A DNA stretch of 64,000 nucleotides from positions 62,001 through 126,000 of the forward strand of contig NZ_FTNW01000001.1 in NCBI RefSeq assembly GCF_900156545.1, in the 5' to 3' direction. The notes under the pieces were generated by a model. That model ran no database searches. It saw nothing but the letters and a program-made list of their open reading frames with translations, and was not told the origin of the DNA. Shown piece after piece: positions 21,370 through 30,990 of this stretch. How positions within the stretch are numbered: position 1 is the first letter of the stretch; each line of letters begins with the position of its first letter. The translations under genes and the position numbers were made by a program. This DNA is from Aquipseudomonas alcaligenes (GTDB taxonomy: Bacteria; Pseudomonadota; Gammaproteobacteria; Pseudomonadales; Pseudomonadaceae).

Positions 21370-22370
21370 TCGTACTTTTGCTTCTGGCAACGTTCAGCCT
21401 AGCCTGGTTGATTACCTGGGGGCTACGCCGCTATGCGCTGGCTCGCAATGTGCTGGATGTCCCGAACTCGCGCAGCTCGCACCAGGTGCCAACGCCTCGT
21501 GGTGGCGGCATGGCAATAGTGGTGTCTTGCAGTCTGGCGCTGGTTGTACTGGCGTTTTACGGAATGCTGTCTGTGCCGCTGTTTTATGCGCTATCAGGTG
21601 GCGGTGCTTTGGTGGCGCTGGTCGGTTTCGTGGATGATCATCATCCTTTGGCGGCGCGCTGGCGTTTATTGGCGCACTTCCTGGCGGCGGCTTGGGGGGT
21701 ATTCTGGCTGGGGGGGATGCCAGAGGTGCAGATGCCGGCTATTGGTGAGTTACCCGGTTGGTTGTGGGGGCTGCTGGGGCTGGTCTATTTGGTCTGGTTA
21801 CTGAATCTTTACAACTTCATGGATGGCATCGATGGGATTGCTGGCGTGGAGGCCATCTGTGTCTGCCTGGGAGGAGCTCTGCTGTATGTGATCTTAGGGC
21901 GTTACGAGATGGCGCTCTTGCCTGTTCTGCTGGCGTTGGCCAGTGCAGGCTTCCTGTTCTGGAATTTTCCCACGGCTCGTATCTTCATGGGGGATGCCGG
22001 CAGCGGTTACCTGGGGCTGCTGCTGGGATTGTTTTCGCTTCAGGCTGCCTGGGTTGCACAGGAGCTGTTCTGGTCCTGGCTGATTCTGCTTGGGGTGTTC
22101 ATAGTCGATGCCAGCGTCACCCTGCTGCGCCGTCTGCTGCAAGGCGAGCGGGTCTACGAGGCGCACCGCAGTCATGCCTATCAGCATGCTGCCCGTCAGT
22201 TGGGGCGGCATTTGCCTGTTACCCTTGCGGTCGTCGTGATAAATCTCTGCTGGTTGCTGCCGCTCTCACTTTGGGCTGCGCGTGGGGGTGATGGTTTCTT
22301 TATTCTGCTGTTGGCTTATGCGCCGCTGATCGTGTTGGCGCTTCGCTACCGGGCGGGCCTTGCCGACTAG
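21363..22370 (+). CDS. wbpL: Undecaprenyl-phosphate N-acetylhexosamine-1-phosphate transferase, WbpL-like
   Basis: A 335-residue polytopic protein of the MraY/WecA (PNPT) family, with about ten membrane segments. Diagnostic motifs are DVPNSRSSHQVPTPRGGG, VGFVDDHHPL, NLYNFMDGIDGIAG and FMGDAGSGYLG, all with the expected catalytic aspartates. It should start the lipid-linked unit by moving an N-acetyl-deoxyhexosamine-1-phosphate to undecaprenyl phosphate at the cytoplasmic face. It is tightly linked to the WbpV- and WbpM-like genes, so QuiNAc or FucNAc is the likely first sugar. Confidence 0.88.
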   Translation: MLIVLLLLATFSLAWLITWGLRRYALARNVLDVPNSRSSHQVPTPRGGGMAIVVSCSLALVVLAFYGMLSVPLFYALSGGGALVALVGFVDDHHPLAARWRLLAHFLAAAWGVFWLGGMPEVQMPAIGELPGWLWGLLGLVYLVWLLNLYNFMDGIDGIAGVEAICVCLGGALLYVILGRYEMALLPVLLALASAGFLFWNFPTARIFMGDAGSGYLGLLLGLFSLQAAWVAQELFWSWLILLGVFIVDASVTLLRRLLQGERVYEAHRSHAYQHAARQLGRHLPVTLAVVVINLCWLLPLSLWAARGGDGFFILLLAYAPLIVLALRYRAGLAD

Positions 22371-22415
22371 CTCGGCGGGCTGACATTCGACTGATAATAA
22401 GAACAACGGAATCAG

Positions 22416-24416
22416 ATGGATCTTCAGAATTTTCGATCTTGGCTGTTGGGATGGCCCCGCCGCTACAAGCGGCTTGTGCAGGTGGCGGCTGATATTGCCA
22501 TCACCTGGATGGCACTTTGGTTGGCATTCTGGATTCGTCTGGGCTCCGAAAATCTGGTCAATCCGCTCGGTGACCATTTCTGGTTGTTTGTCTGCGCCCC
22601 TCTGATAGCGATCCCCATCTACATTCGCATGGGCCTGTATCGTGCTGTCTTGCGCTATCTTGGCAATGACGCACTGCTGACAATTTTTCGGGCGGTCAGT
22701 GTTTCCTCGTTGTTCCTGGCGCTTCTGGTCTACTGGAATCACTGGGCCCCTGCTGCGGTGCCGCGGTCGCTGGTGCTCATTTATTGGTGGGTCAGTCTGC
22801 TGATGGTGGGTGGCATGCGCCTGCTTATGCGCCAGTACTTCATGGGTGACTGGTTTCATGTACGTCATGCCATGCCGTTCATGGGGCGTAACGATGGTCT
22901 TCCCAAGGTGGCCATCTATGGTGCGGGTACGGCCGGCAACCAGTTGGCTGCCGCTCTGCGCAGCGGCCGGGCCATGCGTCCGGTGGCCTTCATCGATGAC
23001 GATGCCAGCATCGCTTTTCGCGTCATCGCCGGTCTGAAAGTCTACAAGCCCAAGTACATCCAGCAGATGATCGACGAGACCGGGGCCCAGGAAATCCTCC
23101 TCGCCATTCCCTCGGCGAGTAGGGCCAGGCGCAAGGAGATCCTTCAGTATCTTGAAGGGTTCCCGCTGCATATCCGCTCGGTGCCAGACTTCATGGACCT
23201 GGCCAGCGGCAAGGTCAGGGTCGAGGATGTTCAGGAAGTGGACATCGCCGATCTGCTCGGGCGCGATGCCGTGCCGCCGCAGATGGAGTTGTTCGAGCGC
23301 TGCATTCGCGGCAAGACGGTGCTGGTCACTGGTGCCGGTGGCTCCATAGGCTCCGAGCTGAGCCGGCAGATTCTAGGCAGCCAGCCGAAGACGTTGCTGT
23401 TGTTCGATCACAGCGAGTTCAACCTTTACAGCATTCATACGGAGCTCGAAGCGAGGATGCGCCGCGAGTCGCTCCCCGGACGCCTGGTGCCTATTCTGGG
23501 TTCCGTGCGCTCCCAGGCTCGCTTGCAGGATGTGATGCGTAGCTGGGGTGTGGATACCGTCTATCATGCCGCGGCGTACAAACATGTGCCGCTCGTGGAG
23601 CACAACATCGCCGAAGGTGTCATCAATAACGTGATGGGCACGCTGTATGCCGCGCAAGCCGCGCTGTGCAGTGGCGTGAGTCACTTTGTGTTGATCTCCA
23701 CTGACAAGGCTGTGCGCCCTACCAACATCATGGGCAGTACCAAGCGTTTGGCGGAGATGATTCTGCAGGCGCTCAGTCGCGAGTCCGCACCGGTGCTGTT
23801 CGGCGATGCCACCGGTCTGCATTGGGTCAACAAGACCCGTTTCAGCATGGTGCGTTTCGGTAACGTGCTGGGCTCGTCCGGCTCCGTCATTCCGCTGTTT
23901 CGCGAGCAGATTCGTCGGGGTGGGCCGGTAACCGTGACTCACCCGGCGATTACTCGTTACTTCATGACCATTCCCGAGGCGGCACAGCTGGTGATCCAGG
24001 CCGGATCCATGGCGCAGGGCGGCGACGTGTTCGTGCTGGACATGGGGGCGCCGGTGAAGATCCTCGATCTGGCAGAGAAAATGATTCATCTGTCCGGACT
24101 CGGGGTGCGTTCCGAGCGCAATCCTCAGGGCGATATCGCCATCGAGTTTACCGGCCTGCGCCCGGGCGAGAAGCTGTATGAGGAGCTGCTGATCGGTGAG
24201 GGTGCTCAGCCCACCTCGCACTCCATGATCATGCGGGCCAGCGAGGAGCATCTGTCCTGGGAGGCCTTGCGGGAGGTTCTGCGTGAGCTGCTTTGCGCGG
24301 TCGAGCAGGATGACTACGGCCATTTGCGGCAGCTCTTGCGGGGCACTGTCAGTGGTTACAGCCCGGAAGGAGAAATAGTCGACTGGATTCATGTGCAGCA
24401 GCGCACGGAATCCTGA
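22416..24416 (+). CDS. wbpM: Membrane-bound UDP-GlcNAc 4,6-dehydratase, WbpM-like
   Basis: A 666-residue protein with an N-terminal region of about four membrane helices (1-140), a CoA-binding-like domain with YGAGTAGNQLAAAL (about 168-181), and a C-terminal SDR domain whose motif VTGAGGSIG begins near residue 304. The active site has the MxxxK form (IMGSTKR, near 437-443) in place of YxxxK, as known for the WbpM/FlaA1 group. It makes UDP-4-keto-6-deoxy-GlcNAc, the precursor of QuiNAc and FucNAc. It follows the WbpL-like gene by 45 bp. Confidence 0.92.
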   Translation: MDLQNFRSWLLGWPRRYKRLVQVAADIAITWMALWLAFWIRLGSENLVNPLGDHFWLFVCAPLIAIPIYIRMGLYRAVLRYLGNDALLTIFRAVSVSSLFLALLVYWNHWAPAAVPRSLVLIYWWVSLLMVGGMRLLMRQYFMGDWFHVRHAMPFMGRNDGLPKVAIYGAGTAGNQLAAALRSGRAMRPVAFIDDDASIAFRVIAGLKVYKPKYIQQMIDETGAQEILLAIPSASRARRKEILQYLEGFPLHIRSVPDFMDLASGKVRVEDVQEVDIADLLGRDAVPPQMELFERCIRGKTVLVTGAGGSIGSELSRQILGSQPKTLLLFDHSEFNLYSIHTELEARMRRESLPGRLVPILGSVRSQARLQDVMRSWGVDTVYHAAAYKHVPLVEHNIAEGVINNVMGTLYAAQAALCSGVSHFVLISTDKAVRPTNIMGSTKRLAEMILQALSRESAPVLFGDATGLHWVNKTRFSMVRFGNVLGSSGSVIPLFREQIRRGGPVTVTHPAITRYFMTIPEAAQLVIQAGSMAQGGDVFVLDMGAPVKILDLAEKMIHLSGLGVRSERNPQGDIAIEFTGLRPGEKLYEELLIGEGAQPTSHSMIMRASEEHLSWEALREVLRELLCAVEQDDYGHLRQLLRGTVSGYSPEGEIVDWIHVQQRTES

Positions 24417-24426
24417 TGCTGTCGGT

Positions 24427-24454
24427 TTGACATGGCGCTGCCGCCTCCTAGGTT
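24427..24454 (+). promoter_or_regulatory. Candidate sigma70 promoter of the ComEA-like gene
   Basis: A perfect -35 TTGACA (24427-24432), a 16-base spacer and TAGGTT (24449-24454) as a moderate -10 stand about 50 bp before the ATG. The -10 matches only at its key first, second and last bases. Confidence 0.4.
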
Positions 24455-24505
24455 GATAAGGCGCATCTGGAGTTCGTGCGCCTCATTCACGACAAGGAGT
24501 CGAAC

Positions 24506-24826
24506 ATGCTCAAGAAGAAAATTGCTGTAGTGCTGCTTTCCTGCATGGCCAGCCTGCCTGTTGCCGTTTACGCGGCAGAGTCTGCCAAAGCCCCCGGTGT
24601 CGCCATCGAAGCAACTCAGGCCGAGGTATCGACGGTCAATATCAATACCGCCGATCTGGATGCTCTGCAGAGTGAACTGGTGGGAGTGGGGAAGGTGAAG
24701 GCTCAGGCCATCATCGACCACCGCAATACCAATGGTCCTTTTGCCTCAGTCGATGAGTTGCTCGAGGTCAAGGGTATCGGGGCTGCGATCCTGGAGAAAA
24801 ATCGCGATCGCATGAGTGTCAACTAG
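24506..24826 (+). CDS. ComEA-like secreted helix-hairpin-helix protein
   Basis: A 106-residue protein with a clear signal peptide (MLKKKIAVVLLSCMAS, then Ala-rich up to about residue 23), a short linker and a ComEA-type helix-hairpin-helix domain (about 45-106, VNINTADLDALQ, GVGKVKAQAIIDHR, VKGIGAAILEKN). Such proteins bind DNA in the periplasm; in competent bacteria ComEA pulls in incoming DNA. I chose the ATG at 24506 because AAGGAG lies seven bases upstream. It is oddly placed inside a polysaccharide locus and has its own promoter candidate and terminator. Confidence 0.88.
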   Translation: MLKKKIAVVLLSCMASLPVAVYAAESAKAPGVAIEATQAEVSTVNINTADLDALQSELVGVGKVKAQAIIDHRNTNGPFASVDELLEVKGIGAAILEKNRDRMSVN

Positions 24827-24847
24827 CCACTGCGTTGTCTGCTGGAA

Positions 24848-24873
24848 GAAAGCCGGTCTCTGACCGGCTTTTT
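24848..24873 (+). terminator. Rho-independent terminator of the ComEA-like gene
   Basis: A 10-bp perfect stem AAAGCCGGTC / GACCGGCTTT with a 3-base loop (24849-24871) ends in a T-run. It stands about 22 bp after the stop codon. Confidence 0.9.
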
Positions 24874-24936
24874 CGTTTCTGCCTCATTCTGCTTTCAGCA
24901 GTTACTATGCGTTCGTCATTATTCAGGGAGATGCGC

Positions 24937-25824
24937 ATGCCTGCTTTACCCACAGTCGCTTTCGCTGGCATAGGTCTGATGGGGTTGCCCATGTGTCGTA
25001 GGCTGATCGCCGCCGGCTACTCGCTGCGGGTATGGAATCGCTCGCTGGACAAGTGCCGGGCGCTGGAGGAAATGGGTGCCCAGGTGGTATCGGTGCCGGC
25101 CCAGTTGGCTGAAGGCGCGGATATCGTGATGCTCTGTCTGGCTGACACGGCTGCAGTGCGTGAAGTGGTGTTCGGTTCGTCTGGCGTCGCCTCTGCGGCC
25201 AAGCCAGGGCAGCTACTGCTGGATTTTTCCAGCGTGGAGCCGGCCGCGACTCGCGAGATGGCGGCCGAACTGGAGCGGCTCAGCGGCATGCGTTGGGTGG
25301 ATGCTCCCGTTTCCGGCGGTGTGCCCGGGGCCGAGGCGGGGACGTTGGCCATCATGGCTGGCGGGCGTGGTGAGGATGTCGACTTCCTGCGCCCCTTGCT
25401 CGCTCATCTGGGCCAGCGCGTGACGCACATGGGGGCGGTGGGGGCCGGGCAGGTCACCAAGGTCTGCAATCAGATGATCGTGGCCTGCAATGCACTGGTC
25501 ATCGCCGAGGTAGTGGGTTTGGCCGAGCGTTCCGGTGTCGATGCGCGCCTGCTTGCTCCAGCACTGGCAGGTGGCTTCGCTGACTCGCGTCCGCTGCAGA
25601 TACTGGCACCGCAGATGGCCGAAAGCCGGTTCGAGCCCGTGAAGTGGCATGTCCGCACGCTGCTCAAGGATCTGGATACCGCGGCGAAACTTGCGCGAGA
25701 GGAGGGTGGGGCCGTGCCCATGAGTGGTCTGGCTGCGCAGCTGATGCGCCTGCATGGCAGCATGGGAAACCTCGAGAATGACCCCGCGACCCTGGTCCGT
25801 CTCTACCGCGGAGAGCAGGCATGA
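24937..25824 (+). CDS. NAD(P)-dependent beta-hydroxyacid dehydrogenase (HIBADH/GlxR family)
   Basis: A 295-residue protein with the N-terminal Rossmann motif FAGIGLMGLPM (9-19), the substrate motif DAPVSGGVPGAEAGTL near 120-137, and the catalytic lysine region GAGQVTKVCNQM near 170. The family reduces or oxidises 3-hydroxy acids such as tartronate semialdehyde or 3-hydroxyisobutyrate. I chose the ATG at 24937, six bases after GGGAG; another ATG two codons earlier is too close to the ribosome site. The next gene overlaps by four bases and is of the hydroxypyruvate isomerase family, which favours a tartronate-semialdehyde-type substrate. Confidence 0.85.
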   Translation: MPALPTVAFAGIGLMGLPMCRRLIAAGYSLRVWNRSLDKCRALEEMGAQVVSVPAQLAEGADIVMLCLADTAAVREVVFGSSGVASAAKPGQLLLDFSSVEPAATREMAAELERLSGMRWVDAPVSGGVPGAEAGTLAIMAGGRGEDVDFLRPLLAHLGQRVTHMGAVGAGQVTKVCNQMIVACNALVIAEVVGLAERSGVDARLLAPALAGGFADSRPLQILAPQMAESRFEPVKWHVRTLLKDLDTAAKLAREEGGAVPMSGLAAQLMRLHGSMGNLENDPATLVRLYRGEQA

Positions 25825-26633
25825 GAATTGCTGCCAATCTGTCGTTGCTGTTCACCGAGCATCCCCTGCTCGAGCGGGTTGCCGCGGCGGCGTCTGCCGG
25901 ATTCGATGGGGTAGAGGTACAGTTCCCCTACGAGGCGCCTGCCGCAGCGTTCAAAGAGGCACTGGATGGTGCCTCCATGCCTCTGGTGCTGATCAACCTG
26001 CCGGCGGGCGATCTCATGAGTGGCGGTGCGGGTCTGGCCTCCGTTCCTTCTCGTCAGGAACAGTTCGATATCGCGCTGCAGCAGGCATTGGACTATGCCG
26101 CTGTTGTCCGCCCGCTGTGCGTCAATGTGCTTCCCGGGCGGCTGGCCGATGGGGTTTCCAGAGACGAGGCGCTGGATGTGCTGGTGGGCAATCTGCGCAA
26201 GGCCGCCGAAGCATTTCAGGCGCTGGGTGTCCGGGTGCTGTTCGAGGCGATCAATCCTCTGGATATGCCGGGTTTTCTGATCAACACCCCGGAGCATCTG
26301 GAGTCTGTTCTGGATCGGGTGGGGCATCCGAACTGTCTGGCGCAGTTCGATCTCTACCATATGGCGCGCCAGGGGCAGGATATCTGTGCGGGTATCGAGC
26401 GGTTGGCCGGGCGCATAGGCCATGTTCAGTTCGCCGATTGCCCAGGACGTGGGGAGCCGGGAAGCGGGAGCCTGGATTTCGTGGCAGCGCTGCGTTGCCT
26501 TGACGACACGGGGTATCGCGGATGGCTGGGTGCCGAGTTCAAGGCCCAGGTCGCGGGCTCGTGGGCTTGGCGGGACAGATGGTTCAGTGAAATGGCATCG
26601 TGTTTTGATTTGAATACAAATAATGATGGCTAA
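25821..26633 (+). CDS. Hydroxypyruvate isomerase family protein (TIM barrel)
   Basis: A 270-residue AP-endonuclease-2-type TIM barrel of the Hyi family. Metal-ligand regions are visible as VLFEAINPLDMPG, AQFDLYHMARQG, GHVQFADCPGR and GAEFKAQ. The family interconverts hydroxypyruvate and tartronate semialdehyde, or related ketoacids. Its ATG overlaps the TGA of the reductase gene by four bases, so the two act as a pair: isomerase then reductase would give glycerate. The substrate is inferred from the pair. Codon use and GC look like those of the host. Confidence 0.82.
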   Translation: MRIAANLSLLFTEHPLLERVAAAASAGFDGVEVQFPYEAPAAAFKEALDGASMPLVLINLPAGDLMSGGAGLASVPSRQEQFDIALQQALDYAAVVRPLCVNVLPGRLADGVSRDEALDVLVGNLRKAAEAFQALGVRVLFEAINPLDMPGFLINTPEHLESVLDRVGHPNCLAQFDLYHMARQGQDICAGIERLAGRIGHVQFADCPGRGEPGSGSLDFVAALRCLDDTGYRGWLGAEFKAQVAGSWAWRDRWFSEMASCFDLNTNNDG

Positions 26634-26875
26634 CTGGCGTCATTGGTCTGTCAAGACTTGTCTTTGCATGGGTGCAAGGCACAATTCGCAGTTTGAATAA
26701 GCAGTCAGCTTAATGTGCGGTTGGTTGCGGCGGGGCATATCGCCCTTGACGCATCGTTGTTCATCAGTCTGCACTCGGCCTCGACTGAATCTACATATGC
26801 TGGCTGTCGTCTTCTTGGCCGCCCAGCGCGACACCGATCCGGTTGTCATCATTCGAATAGCAGTAAGGGAACACC

Positions 26876-27994
26876 GTGATTCAAGGCCACAGTTCGGCGC
26901 GGGCAAGCGAAACCGAGGACATCGACCTGCTGGAATTGGTGCTTTTGCTCTGGGAGCAAAAACTCCTGATTGTTGCGATCACAATGCTGCTGGGGGCTGC
27001 TGCGCTTGCTTATGCTTACCTCAGTCCAAGGTTTTATGAGACCAAGGCAAGCGTCCTTCCACCGCGGCTCAGTGAGATCTCGGCCTACAACCTTGGGCGT
27101 GTTGAGGCGGGGCTTGAGGAGTTCAAGGTTGACGATGTTTACGCCGTATTCACGCGCAACCTGACGTCCCAGGCATTGCGTCAGCGCTTCTTTGACGAAG
27201 TCTACTTGCCATCGCAGGGGGGCGAGGTCGAGAAGGCCTCTCGTGATGCGCTCTGGGCCCGTTTCAGTCAGTCCCTGGCTGTCTCGAATCCTCAGCCCAA
27301 AGCGCGTCCGGACTATTACGAGGTGACCGGCAGGCTGGACGACCCGCAGCAGATTGCCAACTGGGTGAATCGCTACATCGCCATGGCTTCCGAACAGGCC
27401 ACCCTCACCATGCAGCAGAACGTGCTGTCCGAGATCGATACCCGTGTGCAGGCGATACAAAAGCGTATTGATGTGCTGCGCTCGGGGGCTCGGGTGCAGC
27501 GTGAGGACCGTGTGGCAAGGCTCAAGGAAGCCTTGATCATTGCCGAGGCTGCCGGGATTCAGGCGCCTCTGGTTTCCCCTTCTACGGTCACCGTCAGCTT
27601 GCTAAAGGAGGAGGAAACAATCATATCTGACCAGAATCAGCTTTATCTACGTGGCGCCAAGGCCATCAGAGCTGAACTGGCCGTGCTTGCCGAGCGCGAG
27701 ACGGATGACCCGTTCATTCCGGAGCTTTATGCCCTGCGCACCCAGCTGGCATTCCTGAAAAGCATTGATGTGCAGCCGGATAACGTTGCGGTATTCACGC
27801 TGGATCGTGTGGCTGAGGCCCCCGAGCTGCCCGCCAACCTGCGCAAGAGCCTGATTGTCATCATTGGCCTGGGTGCTGGCGGGGTTCTAGGTGTGTTTGC
27901 CGGCCTCGTCCGTGGCTTGGTGCGGCGACGACTGCTCGCGGCGCAAGCCGATTCCGAAATGACCGCACATGCGGCTAGCGCAGGTGGTGCATGA
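26876..27994 (+). CDS. wzz: Wzz-type polysaccharide chain-length regulator
   Basis: A 372-residue polysaccharide co-polymerase with one N-terminal membrane helix (about 30-49), a large periplasmic helical region and a C-terminal membrane helix (about 323-345) preceded by a Pro-rich segment ([11 protein letters not shown]). This is the Wzz topology; it sets the modal length of Wzy-made chains. The start is GTG with TAAGGGA five bases upstream. The 242-bp upstream gap holds no gene but has a small palindrome TTGCA-TGGG-TGCAA (26664-26677). It overlaps ugd by four bases and opens block B of the locus. Confidence 0.85.
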   Translation: MIQGHSSARASETEDIDLLELVLLLWEQKLLIVAITMLLGAAALAYAYLSPRFYETKASVLPPRLSEISAYNLGRVEAGLEEFKVDDVYAVFTRNLTSQALRQRFFDEVYLPSQGGEVEKASRDALWARFSQSLAVSNPQPKARPDYYEVTGRLDDPQQIANWVNRYIAMASEQATLTMQQNVLSEIDTRVQAIQKRIDVLRSGARVQREDRVARLKEALIIAEAAGIQAPLVSPSTVTVSLLKEEETIISDQNQLYLRGAKAIRAELAVLAERETDDPFIPELYALRTQLAFLKSIDVQPDNVAVFTLDRVAEAPELPANLRKSLIVIIGLGAGGVLGVFAGLVRGLVRRRLLAAQADSEMTAHAASAGGA

Positions 27995-29313
27995 AAGTCA
28001 CTGTTTTCGGTATCGGTTATGTAGGCCTTGTACAGGGCGCGGTGCTTGCCGAGGTCGGTCACGATGTGGTGTGTGTCGATGTCGATGCGGCCAAGGTCGA
28101 GCGGCTCAAGCAGGGGCATATCCCTATTTATGAGCCTGGCCTTGAAGCCTTGGTCAGGGAGAATCATGCCGCTGGCCGTCTCAATTTCACGACCGATGCC
28201 GCGCAGGGCGTTGCCCATGGCACCGTCCAGTTCATCGCGGTAGGTACTCCGCCCGATGAGGATGGCTCCGCCGACCTCAAGTACGTACTGGCGGTGGCCG
28301 AGACCATCGCCCGCAACATGGACGCGCATCGCATCATCATCGACAAATCGACCGTGCCGGTCGGTACTGCCGATAAGGTCTGCGCGCGGGTGATGGACAT
28401 CCTCCGTGAACGCGGTCGCGAGGACCTGAGCTTCGATGTGGTCTCCAATCCGGAGTTTCTCAAGGAAGGTTCTGCCGTCACCGACTGCATGCGCCCCGAC
28501 CGTATCGTCATCGGTACCGGCAGCCGTGATAGCGAGGAGGTGATGCGTGAGCTCTACGCGCCTTTCAATCGCAATCACGAAAAGATCATCGTCATGGACG
28601 TGCGCAGCGCCGAGCTGACCAAGTACGCCGCCAACTGCATGCTGGCTACCAAGATCAGCTTCATGAACGAGATGGCCAATCTGGCAGAGAAGCTGGGCGC
28701 CGATATCGAAATGGTCCGGCAGGGCATCGGGTCCGACCCGCGCATCGGCTACCACTTCATATACGCCGGTGCCGGCTACGGCGGGTCCTGCTTCCCCAAG
28801 GACGTTCAGGCGCTGATTCGTACGGCGGACAGCATTGGTTTTGACGCCGTGCTGCTGAAATCGGTGGAGGCGCGCAACGAACTGCAGAAAGAGGTGCTGT
28901 TCCACAAGATCGTCGCGCACTATGCGGGCGCGCTTGCGGGCAAGACCTTCGCCCTGTGGGGGCTCAGCTTCAAGCCCAATACCGACGACATGCGCGAGGC
29001 GCCCAGTCGTGTGTTGATGGAGGCGCTCTGGGCAGCGGGCGCCAACGTCCAGGCGTTCGACCCGGAGGCAATGGAGGAAACCCAGCGCATCTACGGCGCG
29101 CACGACCAGCTCACCCTCTGTGGCACCAAGGAGAGCGCGCTGAAAGGCGCCGATGCCCTTATCATTGTCACCGAGTGGCAGTCGTTCAAGGCTCCCGACT
29201 TCGACCTCATCAAGGACCAGCTCAATGCGCCGGTCATCTTCGATGGGCGCAACCTGTTCGATCCTCTGCGCATGAGCAAGAAGGGGATCCGTTACTACTC
29301 CATAGGTCGTTGA
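27991..29313 (+). CDS. ugd: UDP-glucose 6-dehydrogenase
   Basis: A 440-residue UDP-sugar dehydrogenase that oxidises UDP-glucose to UDP-glucuronate with two NAD. The N-terminal Rossmann motif is [10 protein letters not shown] (7-16), and the catalytic Cys267 lies in GGSCFPKD. Length and motifs fit the UDP-glucose enzyme better than the UDP-GlcNAc/WbpA enzyme, though I cannot exclude an N-acetylated substrate. The start overlaps the wzz stop. It implies a uronic acid in the polymer. Confidence 0.9.
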   Translation: MKVTVFGIGYVGLVQGAVLAEVGHDVVCVDVDAAKVERLKQGHIPIYEPGLEALVRENHAAGRLNFTTDAAQGVAHGTVQFIAVGTPPDEDGSADLKYVLAVAETIARNMDAHRIIIDKSTVPVGTADKVCARVMDILRERGREDLSFDVVSNPEFLKEGSAVTDCMRPDRIVIGTGSRDSEEVMRELYAPFNRNHEKIIVMDVRSAELTKYAANCMLATKISFMNEMANLAEKLGADIEMVRQGIGSDPRIGYHFIYAGAGYGGSCFPKDVQALIRTADSIGFDAVLLKSVEARNELQKEVLFHKIVAHYAGALAGKTFALWGLSFKPNTDDMREAPSRVLMEALWAAGANVQAFDPEAMEETQRIYGAHDQLTLCGTKESALKGADALIIVTEWQSFKAPDFDLIKDQLNAPVIFDGRNLFDPLRMSKKGIRYYSIGR

Positions 29314-29355
29314 CCCGCGCGCCGTGCAGCACGGCGCGCCGGCTTTAGGTCCGAG

Positions 29356-30990
29356 ATGCAACCGAACATTCTGATCGTCATTCCTGCTCGCGGTGGCTCC
29401 AAGGGTATTCCCAGGAAGAACCTGCGGGCGCTGGCCGGCAAGCCGCTGATCTACTACAGCATCCAGACCTCGCTCGGCTCGCGTTTCCAGCCGGATGTCT
29501 ATGTGTCCACCGACGACAGCGAAATCGCGACCATCGCGGAAAAGCTCGGTGCCAAAATCATCCATCGCGACCCGGCCAAGGCGCAGGATCACACCACCCT
29601 GGACCCGGTCATCCATGACGGCTATCTGCAGGCCAGTGACAAGGAAGGCAAGGCCTACGATCTGATTGTGACCCTGCAGCCCACCTCGCCACTGCTCAAA
29701 AGCAGCTCGCTGGATGCCGCGCTGGAGCGATTGCTCGCCGAGCCGTCCATCGACACCATCATTTCCGCGCGGGATGACACGCACCTGACCTGGAAGCGCG
29801 AAGAAGGGCGTTACGTCCCGAACTACGCCAAGCGGGTGAATCGTCAGTACCTGGAGCCGGTATTCAAGGAGACCGGCGGCTTCCTCATCACCCGTGGTTC
29901 CATCATCGCCGAGAACAACCGCATCGGTCCGCGTGTCGAACTGCACCTGCTGCAGGGCGGCGAGGATATCGACATCGATACCTACGAGGACTGGAGCCTC
30001 TGCGAGTTCTATCTCAAGCGTAAGAAGATCCTCTTCGTCGTGTCCGGCTACCAGCAGATTGGCCTGGGGCATGTCTATAACACCCTGCTGATCGCCAATG
30101 ACATCCTCAATCACCAGGTCGAGTTCCTGGTCGATGACAAGAGCCAGCTGGCCTACGACAAAATCGCCTCGAAGAACTATCAGGTTCACATGCAGAGCCA
30201 GGCGGACATCGTCGACGACATCCGCCGTCTGGCGCCCGATGTAGTGATCAACGACCGCCTCGACACCAGCGAGTCCTACATGGCGGCACTCAGGGGCAGC
30301 GGCATCAAGACGATCAACTTCGAGGACCTGGGCGCCGGTGCGCGCCTGGCCGACCTGGTGATCAATGCGATCTACCCGGAGCGTGAAGTGCTGCCCCGGC
30401 ACTACTTCGGTCACGAGTACTTCATTCTGCGCGACGAGTTCGTACTGACCCCGCTGCGCCCGCCGGCGGAGCGCGTACGCAAGGTGCTATTGACCTTTGG
30501 CGGCGTCGATCCCAACAACTACACGCGCAAGGTCATCGAAGCCATCCACCCCTACTGCCGTGAGCATGGGATAGAACTCAGCGTCGTGGCCGGGTTTGGT
30601 TATTCCCAGTACGAGACCCTGGAGCCCTATGCGGATATCCAGGTGTTCCGCAACAGCATGACCATCGCCGAGCACATGAGCGGCGCCGACATTATCTTCA
30701 CCTCCGCCGGGCGTACCACCTACGAGGTGGCTTCGCTGCAGGTGCCGGCCATCGTTCTGGCGCAGAACGAGCGTGAGCTGACGCACTTCTTCGCCTCGGC
30801 CGAATACGGCTTCCTCAACCTCGGGCTGGGAATTGCGGTTTCCGGCGCGGAAATCCTTCAGGCCTTCGCCGGTCTGGTGGAAAATTACCCATCACGTCAG
30901 TACATGAGTGGCCTCATGGCCAAGTCCGACCTGGCGGGCGGCCGCAAGCGGGCGCTCAAACTGATCAACGATATCGTGGAGCAGGTATGA
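29356..30990 (+). CDS. Fused CMP-nonulosonate cytidylyltransferase and PseG-like protein
   Basis: A 544-residue two-domain protein. Residues 1 to about 225 are a NeuA-type cytidylyltransferase (IPARGGSKGIPRKN at 9-22, TLQPTSPLL) that should activate a sialic-acid-like sugar with CTP. Residues about 228-544 resemble PseG, the UDP-sugar hydrolase of pseudaminic acid synthesis: GLGHVYNT with His239 at the position of the PseG catalytic His, FGGVDPNN and SAGRTTYE. The usual Arg of the PseG GHxxR motif is Asn here. It overlaps the synthase gene by four bases. The exact nonulosonic acid is unknown. Confidence 0.85.
   Translation: MQPNILIVIPARGGSKGIPRKNLRALAGKPLIYYSIQTSLGSRFQPDVYVSTDDSEIATIAEKLGAKIIHRDPAKAQDHTTLDPVIHDGYLQASDKEGKAYDLIVTLQPTSPLLKSSSLDAALERLLAEPSIDTIISARDDTHLTWKREEGRYVPNYAKRVNRQYLEPVFKETGGFLITRGSIIAENNRIGPRVELHLLQGGEDIDIDTYEDWSLCEFYLKRKKILFVVSGYQQIGLGHVYNTLLIANDILNHQVEFLVDDKSQLAYDKIASKNYQVHMQSQADIVDDIRRLAPDVVINDRLDTSESYMAALRGSGIKTINFEDLGAGARLADLVINAIYPEREVLPRHYFGHEYFILRDEFVLTPLRPPAERVRKVLLTFGGVDPNNYTRKVIEAIHPYCREHGIELSVVAGFGYSQYETLEPYADIQVFRNSMTIAEHMSGADIIFTSAGRTTYEVASLQVPAIVLAQNERELTHFFASAEYGFLNLGLGIAVSGAEILQAFAGLVENYPSRQYMSGLMAKSDLAGGRKRALKLINDIVEQV

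Noticed and set aside
27727..30414. 895-codon minus-strand frame opposite wzz, ugd and the fused cytidylyltransferase
   Set aside because: The plus-strand genes carry clear catalytic motifs and overlapping start/stop codons; the antisense frame resembles no known protein.
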